Program-made: the position numbers and the translations under genes
In this document: positions 49,788-58,444 of the stretch, piece after piece
Position numbering within the stretch: the first letter of the stretch is position 1
Layout: each line of letters starts with the position of its first letter
The notes under the pieces: generated by a model
The model's input: the letters and a program-made list of their open reading frames with translations, nothing else
Databases searched by the model: none
Told to the model about the DNA's origin: nothing
Source: Rhodococcus rhodochrous
GTDB taxonomy: Bacteria; Actinomycetota; Actinomycetes; Mycobacteriales; Mycobacteriaceae
Assembly: GCF_900187265.1 (NCBI RefSeq)
Contig: NZ_LT906450.1
Location: 1,231,444-1,295,443, forward strand
DNA length: 64,000 bases
Reading direction: 5' to 3'

Positions 49788-50345
49788 TCACGACGGTCGC
49801 ATGCCCGCCAGGACGATCGACACCAATCGCGGAACGAGATCCGGGGTCGCCGCGCGGATCGCCTCGGGTAGGGGGCGGGTGATCAGTCCGATGGCCAGGA
49901 CCAGTTCCAGTGCGTGGAGGTCGGTACGCACGATGCCGGCGGCCCGCACCGCGTCGAGCAGCTCCTCGACCCCGGTGAGCGTCTGCGCCTGGGCGTCGCG
50001 CACCGATCCGGAGATCTCGTCCGTCACGAACTCGGCGAGGGTCGCGGAGAGGGCGCCCAGGTCGAGTTCGACCAGCCGCTGTACGTAGCCCACCCAGGCG
50101 TCCTCGGGGGATGAGCCGACCCGCTCCAGGGCTTCGGTGCCCGCTGCACGCATGTCGCCGAGGATCGCGAGCGCGACCTCGTCGGCCAGCGCGGCCCGGG
50201 ACTCGAAGTTCCGGTAGAGGGTGGCGATGCCGACTCCGGCGGCCTCCGCGACCGCTTCGAGTGCGACGTCGCTGCCGTGGGCTGCGAACAGTCGACGCGC
50301 CTCCTGGACGATCAGCTGACGACGCTTCGCGGCATCGGCGCGCAT
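49788..50345 (-). CDS. TetR-family transcriptional regulator
   Basis: 185 aa. The N-terminal helix-turn-helix (residues 10-52; RQLIVQEARRLFAAHG, VALEAVAEAAGVGIATLYRNFESRAALAD) is clearly TetR, and the C-terminal ligand domain resembles the SbtR-like group. It is divergent from a membrane protein gene, with 129 bp between containing repeated operator-like sites, so it probably represses itself and that gene until an unknown ligand binds. GGAAGG precedes the ATG. Confidence 0.9.
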   Translation of the reverse strand: MRADAAKRRQLIVQEARRLFAAHGSDVALEAVAEAAGVGIATLYRNFESRAALADEVALAILGDMRAAGTEALERVGSSPEDAWVGYVQRLVELDLGALSATLAEFVTDEISGSVRDAQAQTLTGVEELLDAVRAAGIVRTDLHALELVLAIGLITRPLPEAIRAATPDLVPRLVSIVLAGMRPS

Positions 50346-50405
50346 CGGTTCCCTTCCTTCCGGACCGGGCTGTGAGGAACTTCGCTTGACATGTCCATCC
50401 TAACC

Positions 50406-50448
50406 GGAGGAATATTCTCCGATAGAAGTGGAGGAAAATCATCCACTT
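50406..50448. promoter_or_regulatory. TetR operator candidates in the divergent intergenic region
   Basis: Two related 15-mers, GGAGGAATATTCTCC (50406-50420) and GGAGGAAAATCATCC (50430-50444), share 12 of 15 positions at 24-bp spacing. The second sits in a perfect 7-bp-arm inverted repeat AAGTGGA...TCCACTT (50426-50448). A TTGACA -35-like element (50386-50391) and a TATTCT (50413-50418) lie beside them in the direction of the membrane-protein gene, though the spacing is long (21 nt). Confidence 0.5.
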
Positions 50449-50474
50449 AACGATGGTCGGATAAGGAAGACGCG

Positions 50475-51515
50475 ATGGCAGACGCCGCTACGACGACAGT
50501 TCCCGACGCGGGTGACTCCACCGCGCGCAAGCCTCACCCCGCGCTGGCGCTACTGGGGATGACATGCGGGCTCGGGGTGATCCTGGTACTCATGCTGCTG
50601 GTCTTCATCATGCCGTCGCTGAAGAGCGGACCACACGACCTGCAGGTCGGCATCGTCGGAACCTCCGCGGCAGCAGATCGATTCGAGACGTCGCTCGCGA
50701 CGGCCGCCCCCGACGCCTACACCTCGCAGCGGTTCGCCTCCGAACAGGAACTGCGCGACGCCATCCACGACCGCGACGTCATCGGAGGGTTCGTCGTCGC
50801 CGAGTCGGGCGTCCGCACGCTGGTCGCCGGCGCGGGCTCGACCGCCATCTCCGGTTCGCTCGCCGGCACCGCGCAGGCGGTCGGCGGAGCGATCGGGACC
50901 GACGTGACCGTCGAGGACGTCGTCCCGCTGCCGGAATCCGACCCCACCGGTGTCGGTATCGGTGGCCTCGCCTTCCCGCTCGTCTTCGGTGGCATCGTCC
51001 CGGTCGTCGCATTCCGGAAGATCCTGCCGCGCAGCGACGGCTGGTACCTGACCGGCCTGCTCGTCTTCGCCGCAGTCGGTGGCATCGTCGTCGCGTCCAT
51101 CCTCACCTTCGCCTTCGGAAGCATCGAATCGACCTTCGGGCCGGTCGCGGGATCCATGGCCCTCGGTATCGCCGCCCTTGCACTTCCGCTGGCCGGACTC
51201 CAGAAGGCCTTCGGTGCCAAGGGGTTCACCATCGGTGCGATGGCCATGATGTTCCTCGGCAATCCGCTGGCCGGTATCGCGACGACGTCGGCATGGTTGC
51301 CGTCCGGACTCGGCACCTTCGGTCAGATCCTTCCCCCGGGTGCTGCCGGAACCCTCGTGCGCTCGGCCGCATACTTCGACGGCGCAGGCGGACTCGCGGC
51401 ACTCCTGACCCTCGTCACGTGGATCGTCGTGGGAGTGCTGCTCTACGTGGTCGGTATGCGACGTGCGGTGGGTGAGGAACCGGCAGAGCGTCCTTCCGCG
51501 CAGCTCGCGGCCTAG
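50475..51515 (+). CDS. ABC-2/YhgE-like membrane protein under TetR control
   Basis: 346 aa. It has an N-terminal helix (about 25-47, GLGVILVLMLLVFIMPSL), an extracytoplasmic domain of about 120 residues, then five or more helices (FPLVFGGIVPVVAF, GLLVFAAVGGIVVASILTFAF, SMALGIAALALPLAGL, LLTLVTWIVVGVLLYVVGM). This is the topology of DUF3533/YhgE-type ABC-2-like membrane proteins. No ATPase gene is adjacent, so transport activity is uncertain. AAGGAAG precedes the ATG. Regulation by the divergent TetR protein is the natural inference. It ends overlapping the convergent kinase by 4 bp. Confidence 0.8.
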   Translation: MADAATTTVPDAGDSTARKPHPALALLGMTCGLGVILVLMLLVFIMPSLKSGPHDLQVGIVGTSAAADRFETSLATAAPDAYTSQRFASEQELRDAIHDRDVIGGFVVAESGVRTLVAGAGSTAISGSLAGTAQAVGGAIGTDVTVEDVVPLPESDPTGVGIGGLAFPLVFGGIVPVVAFRKILPRSDGWYLTGLLVFAAVGGIVVASILTFAFGSIESTFGPVAGSMALGIAALALPLAGLQKAFGAKGFTIGAMAMMFLGNPLAGIATTSAWLPSGLGTFGQILPPGAAGTLVRSAAYFDGAGGLAALLTLVTWIVVGVLLYVVGMRRAVGEEPAERPSAQLAA

Positions 51516-51985
51516 CGGACCACGTCGAGCGGTCCCTCCTCGGGCGTCGGCGGCTCGAACCGCTCGAAGTACTCCGTCGCCGTCTGCTCGGTCAGCGGCC
51601 AGTCGTCCGCCCACCTCCCGTGCCGGTTGCCGACCCGGCTCAGGATGGTCTCGAGATCCGTTGCGATGTAAACGGTCTCCGGCACGATGCCCTGCGGCGC
51701 GAGAAGTGCGCGGAACTCGTCACGTTGTCGCCGGAACCAGAATCCGAAGTCGAGCACGACATCGTTCCCCGCCGTGACATAGCGAAGCAAGCGCGCTTTC
51801 AGGTCTGCCGATACTTCGGCAACCACCTCGGCGGAGGGCATGGTCGTGATCCCGCGATCCCAGAACTCCACCTCGTACGACAGACGCGTCCAGCCCGCGC
51901 GCTCCAGGCGCTTGGCGTAGGTGGTCTTGCCTGCACCGGCCGGACCGCACATCATCACGACGCGAGGCACTCGGGTCCTGTTCAC
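51512..51985 (-). CDS. P-loop AAA-family kinase-like ATPase
   Basis: 157 aa from GTG 51985. Walker A GPAGAGKTT is near residue 16. Later segments VVLDFGFWFRRQRDEFRALL and ETVYIATDLETILSRVGNR resemble small nucleoside/antibiotic-kinase-like ATPases (zeta/chloramphenicol phosphotransferase type). Substrate unknown. The start is uncertain: an in-frame ATG at 52072 adds about 29 residues without a visible ribosome site. Confidence 0.75.
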   Translation of the reverse strand: MNRTRVPRVVMMCGPAGAGKTTYAKRLERAGWTRLSYEVEFWDRGITTMPSAEVVAEVSADLKARLLRYVTAGNDVVLDFGFWFRRQRDEFRALLAPQGIVPETVYIATDLETILSRVGNRHGRWADDWPLTEQTATEYFERFEPPTPEEGPLDVVR

Positions 51986-52085
51986 TGCCACCGGCCCGAC
52001 GGTACACACCGCCACCGGCATCGAGACCGGTGATGCGTATCGCCGATCCGGATCGGATCGGACTCGATCCACACGCTCCTGGGCG

Positions 52086-52511
52086 TCAGGGCACGGTGAA
52101 GGTAGCGAAGCCCGGCGTCATCGGCGGACCGGGAAGGGGATGGAGTACGAGCGCGACCTGTCCGCTCCCCGTCGCCAGGGTGGCTTCCGGTGGGAAACCG
52201 TTCAATCCGTCCGACATCCGCGCAGTACCGGATGCGCCGGTCGTCAGGTTCAGCCAGTCGACCTGGGCGTAGATCAGGCATCCCCAACCTTCCGGCTTGC
52301 TGCCCGTGACGGTCACGCTCCCTTCGGTCTCGCCGATCCGGACGGCGCACCGGCTGGGCGGCACATCGAAGCTTCCACTGGGATTGCCGTAGGAAGCCGG
52401 GTTGATCTGGAACGGGACGGTCACCTCCGCGGCCGCAACCCCGGGCGTTGCAAGGGCAGAGGTCGCAACAGCGAATGCGCAAGCTCCGATGACGCGGGCG
52501 AGACGGGCCAC
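52086..52511 (-). CDS. Secreted protein of unknown function
   Basis: 141 aa from GTG 52511, chosen for GAAGGAG 7 nt upstream. The signal peptide (residues 1-30, LARVIGACAFAVATSALATPGVAAAE) has an AxA cleavage site. The mature part of about 110 residues is rich in beta-prone segments, with two cysteines (PSRCAV and GWGCLIY) that may form a disulfide. No recognised domain. It stands alone between a kinase gene and a membrane protein gene. Confidence 0.7.
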   Translation of the reverse strand: MARLARVIGACAFAVATSALATPGVAAAEVTVPFQINPASYGNPSGSFDVPPSRCAVRIGETEGSVTVTGSKPEGWGCLIYAQVDWLNLTTGASGTARMSDGLNGFPPEATLATGSGQVALVLHPLPGPPMTPGFATFTVP

Positions 52512-52605
52512 AGGGTCTCCTTCGGGTGCCGGTCGGGTTCGCCCCATTCTCATCGGCTCGAACGGCCCCGTCCGCCGATCGGCCGAATTGCTGTTCCCGA
52601 GTCCG

Positions 52606-53397
52606 CTACGTCTTCGAGGCCTTCTCGGTCTTCGACGAGAGTCTGCCGATCACGGCGCTTCCGATGATGCCGACGACGATCATGCCGATCCCGACCGCGT
52701 CCGGTATCGAGTCGGTGACCCACCCGAAGATGCCCGCGACCAGCACGAAGGTCGGCAACCAGTCGATCAGCTTCAGGAGCGACGGGGCGGCTTCGGTCTC
52801 GCCCTGCGACGCCGCGAACTTCGCTCCGGCGTAGTCCGGGTAGAACTCGGTGAAGGAGACCGCGAAGAAGATCGCCGCGAGTTGGAGCACCCAGCCGGTC
52901 CAGAAGTTGCCAGGGTCGCGCATAACGGCGTCGCCGATGAATCCGACGATGGCGGAGAAGGTGAACGCACCGGCCCAGACCGCGGAGATCACGTAGTTGA
53001 TCTTCATGAACAGGGGAGACGTCCAGTATTCCTGGGGCGTGTCCTCTTTCGCGTAGGGGAGTGTGAACGGCCTGCGTGCGATCAGGGTGGCGAAGACGAA
53101 CACCGCGAGCGCGATGTTGGTGAGTTCACCGGCCCAGATCTCCATCCAGTCGATGACACCGTCCGAGGCGATGAGGCCCACCGCGGCCAGCACGGCGAAG
53201 AACGCCGCGCCGAACGTGTCGAGGGCGTGTATCTTGATGCCGCGTCGCGCACCCACCCACATCGTCAGCAGGACGAGGCCGAGAGCGAAACACACTGCTT
53301 CCTCGAACCGTCCCGGGGCCGACAGGACGGACATGAGGATCCACGGTGCGATTCCCGACAGTGGCGACCGGAGGTAACCGTCGACGACCATGGTCAT
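52606..53397 (-). CDS. Polytopic membrane protein of unknown function
   Basis: 263 aa from ATG 53397, with about six hydrophobic helices: ILMSVLSAP..EAVCFALGLVLLTMWVG, TFGAAFFAVLAAVGLIA, LTNIALAVFVFATLIA, MKINYVISAVWAGAFTFSAIVGFIG, VLQLAAIFFAVSFTEF, and a final pair ending IGMIVVGIIGSAVIG. The layout suggests intracellular septation/ferric-reductase-like membrane families, but no conserved motif settles it. The longer in-frame start at 53628 overlaps the preceding gene antisense and is not used. Confidence 0.7.
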   Translation of the reverse strand: MTMVVDGYLRSPLSGIAPWILMSVLSAPGRFEEAVCFALGLVLLTMWVGARRGIKIHALDTFGAAFFAVLAAVGLIASDGVIDWMEIWAGELTNIALAVFVFATLIARRPFTLPYAKEDTPQEYWTSPLFMKINYVISAVWAGAFTFSAIVGFIGDAVMRDPGNFWTGWVLQLAAIFFAVSFTEFYPDYAGAKFAASQGETEAAPSLLKLIDWLPTFVLVAGIFGWVTDSIPDAVGIGMIVVGIIGSAVIGRLSSKTEKASKT

Positions 53398-53471
53398 GCC
53401 TACCAGGGTATTTCGTGAAGCCGCAGGCGTCGGAGTTTTCGAAGGATCGACCAGGATCCGCTCGGAGGCAC

Positions 53472-54446
53472 TCAGTCCTGCGTGGTCGGTGCCTCGGCCA
53501 GGGTGCGCCGGGTGGCGAAGCGGCGCTCGGCGCCCGATAAGGGGTCGACGAATTCGAGTTCCCGCGCGAGCAATTGGAGGGGGAGCGAATGGTCGTCCGG
53601 TGTCTCGGGCAGCAGGACGGGATACCAATGGTCGCCGAGGATCCCGATACCGAGCGCCGCCAGGTGCACTCGCAGCTGATGCATCCGACCTGTGTGCGGG
53701 CGCAGCAGGGTGTGCAGGACGGCTCGCCCCGACCTGCTCACCCCGGATCCGAGCACCTCGATCAGCGTCTCCGAGTTGGGTTCGCGGGTGTCGTCGACGA
53801 CGACGCGCAACTCACCGCGCCGCGCCTCGATGTGATTGCGGTACAGCACGGGGAGCGGGCGTCCCGCGATCTCCGGCGTTGCCGGATCCCACTCCACCGG
53901 CAGTGTGGACACCGCCTCGTACACCTTGGTGACCCGGCGCTTCTCGAACAGCGACTGGTAGGCGCCACGGGTCTCGGGCCGGGCCGAGAACATCACCAGT
54001 CCGGCGGTCGCCCGGTCGAGCCGGTGGATCGGTGTCAGATCAGGGTTGTCGAGGCGGGTCCGCAACCGGACCAGCGCCGACTCGCGCAGGTAGCGCCCGC
54101 CCGGAGTGGTCGGCAGGAAGTGCGGCTTGTCGACCACGACGAGGTCGTCGTCGGCATACAGGATGTCCTCGTGGAACGGCACCGGTTCCTCGACGGGCAG
54201 ATCGCGGTAGTACCAGACGAACCGGTGCTCTCCGAGTTCGGTGCTGCGACCGATCGGTTCTCCGTCGATGCCCACGATCTCTCCGTCGTCGAAGCGGCGG
54301 TAGAGCTCGTCGGCGTCGAGATGGTCGAAGCGTGCGACGACGTACTCGGCGACCGTCGACCACGGACCGGAGGTCGGAACACGCAGTCGCGTGGGCCCGA
54401 CCCCGTTCCTGACGGGCAACGGTGAGGGCATCGGCACGGGCACCAT
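53472..54446 (-). CDS. RluA-family RNA pseudouridine synthase
   Basis: 324 aa. The N-terminal part (1-100) resembles an S4-like/linker region and the rest is the pseudouridine synthase domain, with catalytic Asp in HRLDRATAG, and DDDLVVVDKPHFLPTTPGG and RPHTGRMHQLRVHLAALG. Such enzymes convert uridine to pseudouridine in rRNA or tRNA; the target is not predictable here. The start is among several near-synonymous ATG/GTG codons beside GGGAGG (54447-54454 region); ATG 54446 is given. The 1.6-kb in-frame upstream extension is spurious. Confidence 0.88.
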   Translation of the reverse strand: MVPVPMPSPLPVRNGVGPTRLRVPTSGPWSTVAEYVVARFDHLDADELYRRFDDGEIVGIDGEPIGRSTELGEHRFVWYYRDLPVEEPVPFHEDILYADDDLVVVDKPHFLPTTPGGRYLRESALVRLRTRLDNPDLTPIHRLDRATAGLVMFSARPETRGAYQSLFEKRRVTKVYEAVSTLPVEWDPATPEIAGRPLPVLYRNHIEARRGELRVVVDDTREPNSETLIEVLGSGVSRSGRAVLHTLLRPHTGRMHQLRVHLAALGIGILGDHWYPVLLPETPDDHSLPLQLLARELEFVDPLSGAERRFATRRTLAEAPTTQD

Positions 54447-54511
54447 CCTCCCATCGGCTGCCACGTGAGCTGCGCCTCGGGCGACTGTGCGATCGGGGAG
54501 CGACGGTGTGA

Positions 54512-54793
54512 TCAGAGCTTGTCGAGATCCACAGGCGGATAGTTGCCGTAGATGCCGTGGTCGAATCCCTGCAGGTAGCTGTGATGCTGGGCTGCGGCGT
54601 TCTGCGTCAGCTCGTGCGCGCGAGCGGCGTTCCGGGCGCGCGCCTCGCGATGCTGCTCGAGCAGATACTTCAGAACGAACCAGGCGACCGCTCCGACGAC
54701 CGCGATCACCAGGATGCCGAGAAAGACCTCCCAATAGGAGATGACGAAACCGATCACGAGCAGGATGGCGAAGAACGCCAGGAACTCCCTCAT
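54512..54793 (-). CDS. Small membrane protein
   Basis: 93 aa. The first 48 residues are two adjoining hydrophobic helices (FLAFFAILLVIGFVISYW, VFLGILVIAVVGAVAWFVLKYL), followed by an Ala/Arg/His-rich cytoplasmic tail ending GNYPPVDLDKL. ATG 54793, or the adjacent GTG 54796, is preceded by AGAGG. Not a recognised family; likely a small inner-membrane protein of actinobacteria. Confidence 0.65.
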   Translation of the reverse strand: MREFLAFFAILLVIGFVISYWEVFLGILVIAVVGAVAWFVLKYLLEQHREARARNAARAHELTQNAAAQHHSYLQGFDHGIYGNYPPVDLDKL

Positions 54794-54918
54794 CACGTCC
54801 TCTCAGGAGAAGCGGCTGCCGCTTTCGTCTGTTTCGCCGACTGTATCGCCGGGGACCGACACCGCGTTTCACAGATGCTCGTCGGGGCTGTCCGCAACCG
54901 CTCTGCCACCATGTCCGC

Positions 54919-56190
54919 ATGACTGCACCGGCCCGGCTCGGTATCCCGACCGGCACGCTCGCACTGCTGGCAGCCCTGTACTTCGCGCAGGGCCTGCCGT
55001 ACGGGTTCTTCACCCAGGCGCTTCCGGTGGTGCTCCGTGAGTCCGGTTTCTCGCTGATCGCGATCAGCGCGACGGGTGTGCTCTTCGCGCCGTGGGCGCT
55101 CAAGTTCCTCTGGGCGCCGTACGTCGACCACTACGGAACCCGGCGTCAGTGGCTGCTCTCGCTCCAGCTCGCGGCGTCGGCGGTGTCGCTGATTCTGGCG
55201 TGCCTCGACCTGTCGTCGACGCTGCGGTGGCTGCTCGTCGGCATCGCGGTGGTCAACGCCCTGTCGGCCACGCAGGACGTCGCCACCGACGGTCTGGCCG
55301 TGCAACTGCTCGGACCGAAACAGCGCGGGCTGGGGAACGGCATCCAGGTCGGCGCGTATCGCATCGGCATGATCGTCGGCGGGGGAGCACTGCTGTGGGT
55401 GTTCTCCCTCGCCGGTTGGCGCAGCCTGTTCCTCGCGATGGCATTCCTGCTGGTACTGACGACGATCCCGGTATGGCGACTGCCGCGCACGGAGCGACGG
55501 GCCACGCCGGATCGGGAACCGCGAAGCGCGACCCGCATGACGGTCGCGTGGTGGGCGCGTCTGCGCCGCCCCGGGATGCTCGCGTTCATCCTGCTCATCG
55601 GCGGCTTCAAGTTCGGTGACTCGATGGGCTCGGCGATGGTCGGCCCGTTCATGTCCGACTCGGGACTCACCCTCGGGCAGATCGCGCTGGTCAAGGGTGT
55701 GCTGTCCTCGGCAGGCGCTCTCGGCGGTGCCGCCCTCGGTGGGTGGCTGTGCTTCCGTCGCGGTCGTCGGCAGGCCCTGCTGATCGGTGGTGTCACCCAG
55801 ACCGCGAGCCTCGCGCTGTACGTCGTCGCGTCGCTCGGCTACGGCGGGTTCGGGCTCATCGTCTCCGCGAGCCTGGCCGAACACGTCCTCGGTGGCGCCG
55901 CGACGGTCGCGGTGTTCACGCTCATGATGGACGCCGCGGACAGGGACCACGCCGGCAGCGACTACACCCTGCTCGCGTGCGCGATCGTCGTCGTGCAGGG
56001 CATCGCGGGATTCACCGCCGGTGTGGTCGGAGACGTGTTCGGTTATCCCGCGCTGTTCGGCACGAGTCTGGTGCTGTCGGGAATCGGATGTGCCGTCCTG
56101 CTGCTCGCTCTCGATCGGGGCATCGGGCCGACCGGGGTGCACGATGTGTGGCGGAGCGGCGCGGGGCAGGCGGCCTCGCGTCCCCGGTGA
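54919..56190 (+). CDS. MFS transporter, RhtX/FptX-AmpG-like
   Basis: 423-aa 12-helix permease. The N-terminal segment ALYFAQGLPYGFFTQALPVVLRE with LFAPWALKFLWAPYVDHYG, and SATQDVATDGLAVQLL, are hallmarks of the AmpG/RhtX/FptX group. RhtX and FptX import ferric siderophores (rhizobactin, pyochelin) as single-component permeases; AmpG imports muropeptides. In an organism with a siderophore locus 30 kb away a siderophore role is attractive, but there is no iron box upstream, so it is open. Confidence 0.8.
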   Translation: MTAPARLGIPTGTLALLAALYFAQGLPYGFFTQALPVVLRESGFSLIAISATGVLFAPWALKFLWAPYVDHYGTRRQWLLSLQLAASAVSLILACLDLSSTLRWLLVGIAVVNALSATQDVATDGLAVQLLGPKQRGLGNGIQVGAYRIGMIVGGGALLWVFSLAGWRSLFLAMAFLLVLTTIPVWRLPRTERRATPDREPRSATRMTVAWWARLRRPGMLAFILLIGGFKFGDSMGSAMVGPFMSDSGLTLGQIALVKGVLSSAGALGGAALGGWLCFRRGRRQALLIGGVTQTASLALYVVASLGYGGFGLIVSASLAEHVLGGAATVAVFTLMMDAADRDHAGSDYTLLACAIVVVQGIAGFTAGVVGDVFGYPALFGTSLVLSGIGCAVLLLALDRGIGPTGVHDVWRSGAGQAASRPR

Positions 56191-56206
56191 TCCCCGGAAC
56201 TGTCGA

Positions 56207-57120
56207 TCACCGCGACCAGTACTGCAGCATCGGCTCCTCGGCGAGCACCGTCGACCCTTCGGAGATGACGAGAGCGCTCGACGAGATGCTGTACTGCACA
56301 CCGGCGTTCGTGGCGGTGAAACCGTCACCCGAGGGTACGGGGTCGTCGATCTCGATCGCCGCACCGTCGTTCGTGCGGACACCCTTGTAGTAGTACCGTC
56401 CGGCCCCGGTCTCGCACACCACGACGAGCGAGTCGGCCGTCTGCCCGATGGCCACAGCGGGATTCGTGTGGTTGCACCGTGCCTCGGGGATGCCGACGAA
56501 GCCCTGTGCGTCGGTGTCCTCGGAGGCCGACACGGGCGGTAACGGCCGAGCGGGCCCGGCTGCGGGCGCGGGATTGCCGGTGGCCGTGAGTTCGAGATCC
56601 TCGATCCGCAGGGCCACGTCGCCCGGAAGCACGGTGACGTAGCTGTTGCCCTGCACGATGCTGTTGGCCGTGATGCACTCGAAGTCTCCGGTCAGGCACG
56701 ACAACCGCTCCCAGTAACCGCCGAGCGAACCCGTCGGGCGTAGCGCGTATTCGCCGGGGCGATGTCCACCCCGACCTTCAGAGTGCCGTTGGTCGGGAAG
56801 CCGCTCGGGGTGAGGGACCGACTCGCCTGTGCTCGTGGGGCGGGCGGATCCGTTTCCGCACGCGGAACTGCGGACGGCGAGACGGTGACCGTCACGGTCG
56901 ACGGGGGCGGGCTCGCGGCGACAGTGCTCTCCGGGTCCGTATCGGACGAGCGGGTCAGGACGACGACCAGCGCGGCAACTGCGGCGATGACGGCGACCAG
57001 CAGGGCACCGCCCACGAGCCACGGCCACTTCGGTCGTCGCGGCGGGGTCGGGGTGGGCCAGGGCGGCGGGGGAGCGCCGTAGCCGTAGCCGTACCCGTCC
57101 TGCGGAGGCTGCATCGACAT
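56207..57120 (-). pseudogene. Membrane-anchored hypothetical protein, frameshifted
   Basis: Two overlapping frames make one protein of about 304 aa. It has a Gly/Tyr/Pro-rich N-terminus (DGYGYGYGAPPPPWPTPTPP), a membrane helix (PWLVGGALLVAVIAAVAALVVVL), a Thr/Pro/Ser linker, and an extracytoplasmic domain with paired Cys (LSCLTGDFECITANS). The length is 1 nt short of a multiple of 3. Near 56753-56759 one G appears missing from a run, so the frame shifts from VDIAPANT to the expected GEYALRP. Either decay or a base-calling error in a GC run. Confidence 0.7.
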
Positions 57121-57201
57121 CCGGATCCCTTCGCTGTCGCGGTGGTGTGCCTCCGGATATCGCTGCCGATGTCTCCTGCTGTTACGTCCGGTGGGGAGGC
57201 G

Positions 57202-57468
57202 CTATCCGGTGCGTTGCAGGTCGGTGCAGGGAAGGGCCAGTTCGGCGAGATCGTCGAGAGAGACGGGTAGCACCCGTGCGAGAGCGGCGATCGTCGCGAA
57301 GGCCGGCGTCGCCAGTCGTCCGGTCTCGATCTTCCGAAGGGTCTCCGGCGAGATGTCGGCGGCCCGGGCCACCTCGGTGAGCGTCCTGCTGCCTCGGGCT
57401 TCGCGCAGCCGACCACCCAGGCGTTTGCCGGCGGCCAGCTGTTCCGGGGTCAGGGGGAGTCGCACCAT
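57202..57468 (-). CDS. XRE-family helix-turn-helix regulator
   Basis: 88 aa with a single XRE helix-turn-helix (about residues 14-68: LGGRLREARGSRTLTEVARAADISPETLRKIETGRLATP) and a short C-terminal helix. It is divergent from a methionine aminopeptidase gene. A TAGACT -10 hexamer exactly 7 nt before the ATG predicts a leaderless transcript, and two similar operator-like elements fill the intergenic space, so autoregulation and control of map are likely. Confidence 0.85.
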   Translation of the reverse strand: MVRLPLTPEQLAAGKRLGGRLREARGSRTLTEVARAADISPETLRKIETGRLATPAFATIAALARVLPVSLDDLAELALPCTDLQRTG

Positions 57469-57475
57469 GACCCGC

Positions 57476-57481
57476 AGTCTA
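57476..57481 (-). promoter_or_regulatory. -10 of a leaderless promoter for the XRE gene
   Basis: On the minus strand TAGACT, a perfect TANNNT, stands 7 nt before the ATG at 57468, and no ribosome site is present. An operator-like element begins 8 nt upstream of it. Confidence 0.5.
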
Positions 57482-57488
57482 GCCGCGT

Positions 57489-57535
57489 CGGTATGAAAAC
57501 ACCGATCGTCGCGTTAGGGTGGTATTTAAATACCG
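57489..57535. promoter_or_regulatory. Paired operator-like sites between XRE and map genes
   Basis: CGGTATGAAAACACCG (57489-57504) and TGGTATTTAAATACCG (57520-57535) share 12 of 16 positions and are 31 bp apart, about three helical turns. The second contains the perfect palindrome GGTATTTAAATACC (57521-57534). One overlaps the -35 region of the XRE promoter, and the other overlaps a TACCGT -10-like hexamer reading toward map. The divergent XRE protein is the likely ligand. Confidence 0.6.
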
Positions 57536-57559
57536 TTCTGTGATCCTGAGGAGTGCCCC

Positions 57560-58339
57560 GTGTTGGAACTGAAGACCCCCGGTGAGATCGCGGCAATGGA
57601 CGTGACCGGCACGTTCATCGCCGAGCTGCTCGACGATCTGACGGGCCGCGCCCGACCCGGCGTGAACCTGCTCGATCTCGAACAGCGCGCGCGGGACATG
57701 ATCGAGGAACGCGGCGCGGTCTCGTGCTACTGGGACTACGCGCCCTCGTTCGGGCGCGGACCGTTCCGCAACGTCATCTGTCTGTCCGTCAACGACGCAG
57801 TGCTGCACGGGCTCCCGCACGACTACGTACTCCGGGACGGCGACCTGCTCAGCATGGACATCGCCGTCTCGATCGACGGCTGGGTCGCCGATTCGGCACG
57901 CAGCATCATCGTCGGCGCGGAACGTCCCGAGGACCGGCACCTCGTCGAGGCGACCGAGGTGGCGCTGGACGCGGCCATCGCCGCCGCGCTCCCCGGTAAC
58001 CGCCTCGGAGACATCTCCGCAGCGATCGGCGCTGTCGCCGCCGAGTACGGCTATCCCGTCAACACCGAGTTCGGTGGTCACGGACTCGGTCGCACCATGC
58101 ACGAGGATCCGCACGTGGCGAACACCGGACGTGCGGGTCGCGGGCTCGTGCTGCGTCCCGGCCTGACGCTCGCCCTCGAGCCGTGGTTCGCGGCGGGGAC
58201 GGACAAGATCGTCTACGACCCCGACGGCTGGACCATCCGTTCCGCCGACGGCTCGCGCACGGCGCACAGCGAGCACACGATCGCGATCACCGAGGGTGGA
58301 CCGCTGGTGCTGACGAAGCGAGAGCGTGTCACCGAATAG
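57560..58339 (+). CDS. map: Type I methionine aminopeptidase
   Basis: 259-aa MetAP that removes the initiator Met from new proteins. The five metal ligands are present in order: Asp (MDIAVSIDG), Asp (VADSARS), His (HGLGRTMHEDP), Glu (LALEPW) and Glu (AHSEHTIAIT). The GTG start has GAGGAG 8 nt upstream. It is shorter than the main housekeeping forms with an N-terminal extension. Being paired with its own XRE regulator, it is probably an accessory, regulated paralogue. Confidence 0.93.
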   Translation: MLELKTPGEIAAMDVTGTFIAELLDDLTGRARPGVNLLDLEQRARDMIEERGAVSCYWDYAPSFGRGPFRNVICLSVNDAVLHGLPHDYVLRDGDLLSMDIAVSIDGWVADSARSIIVGAERPEDRHLVEATEVALDAAIAAALPGNRLGDISAAIGAVAAEYGYPVNTEFGGHGLGRTMHEDPHVANTGRAGRGLVLRPGLTLALEPWFAAGTDKIVYDPDGWTIRSADGSRTAHSEHTIAITEGGPLVLTKRERVTE

Positions 58340-58444
58340 AGATGGCACCGAACAGCTCCGGACAGCAGGAACATTCGGAGTAGGGGAGCGGGCTTGCGTG
58401 CGGTCCGTTATGGTCGGTGCACCGACGGGCGAAAGGCGATGCCG

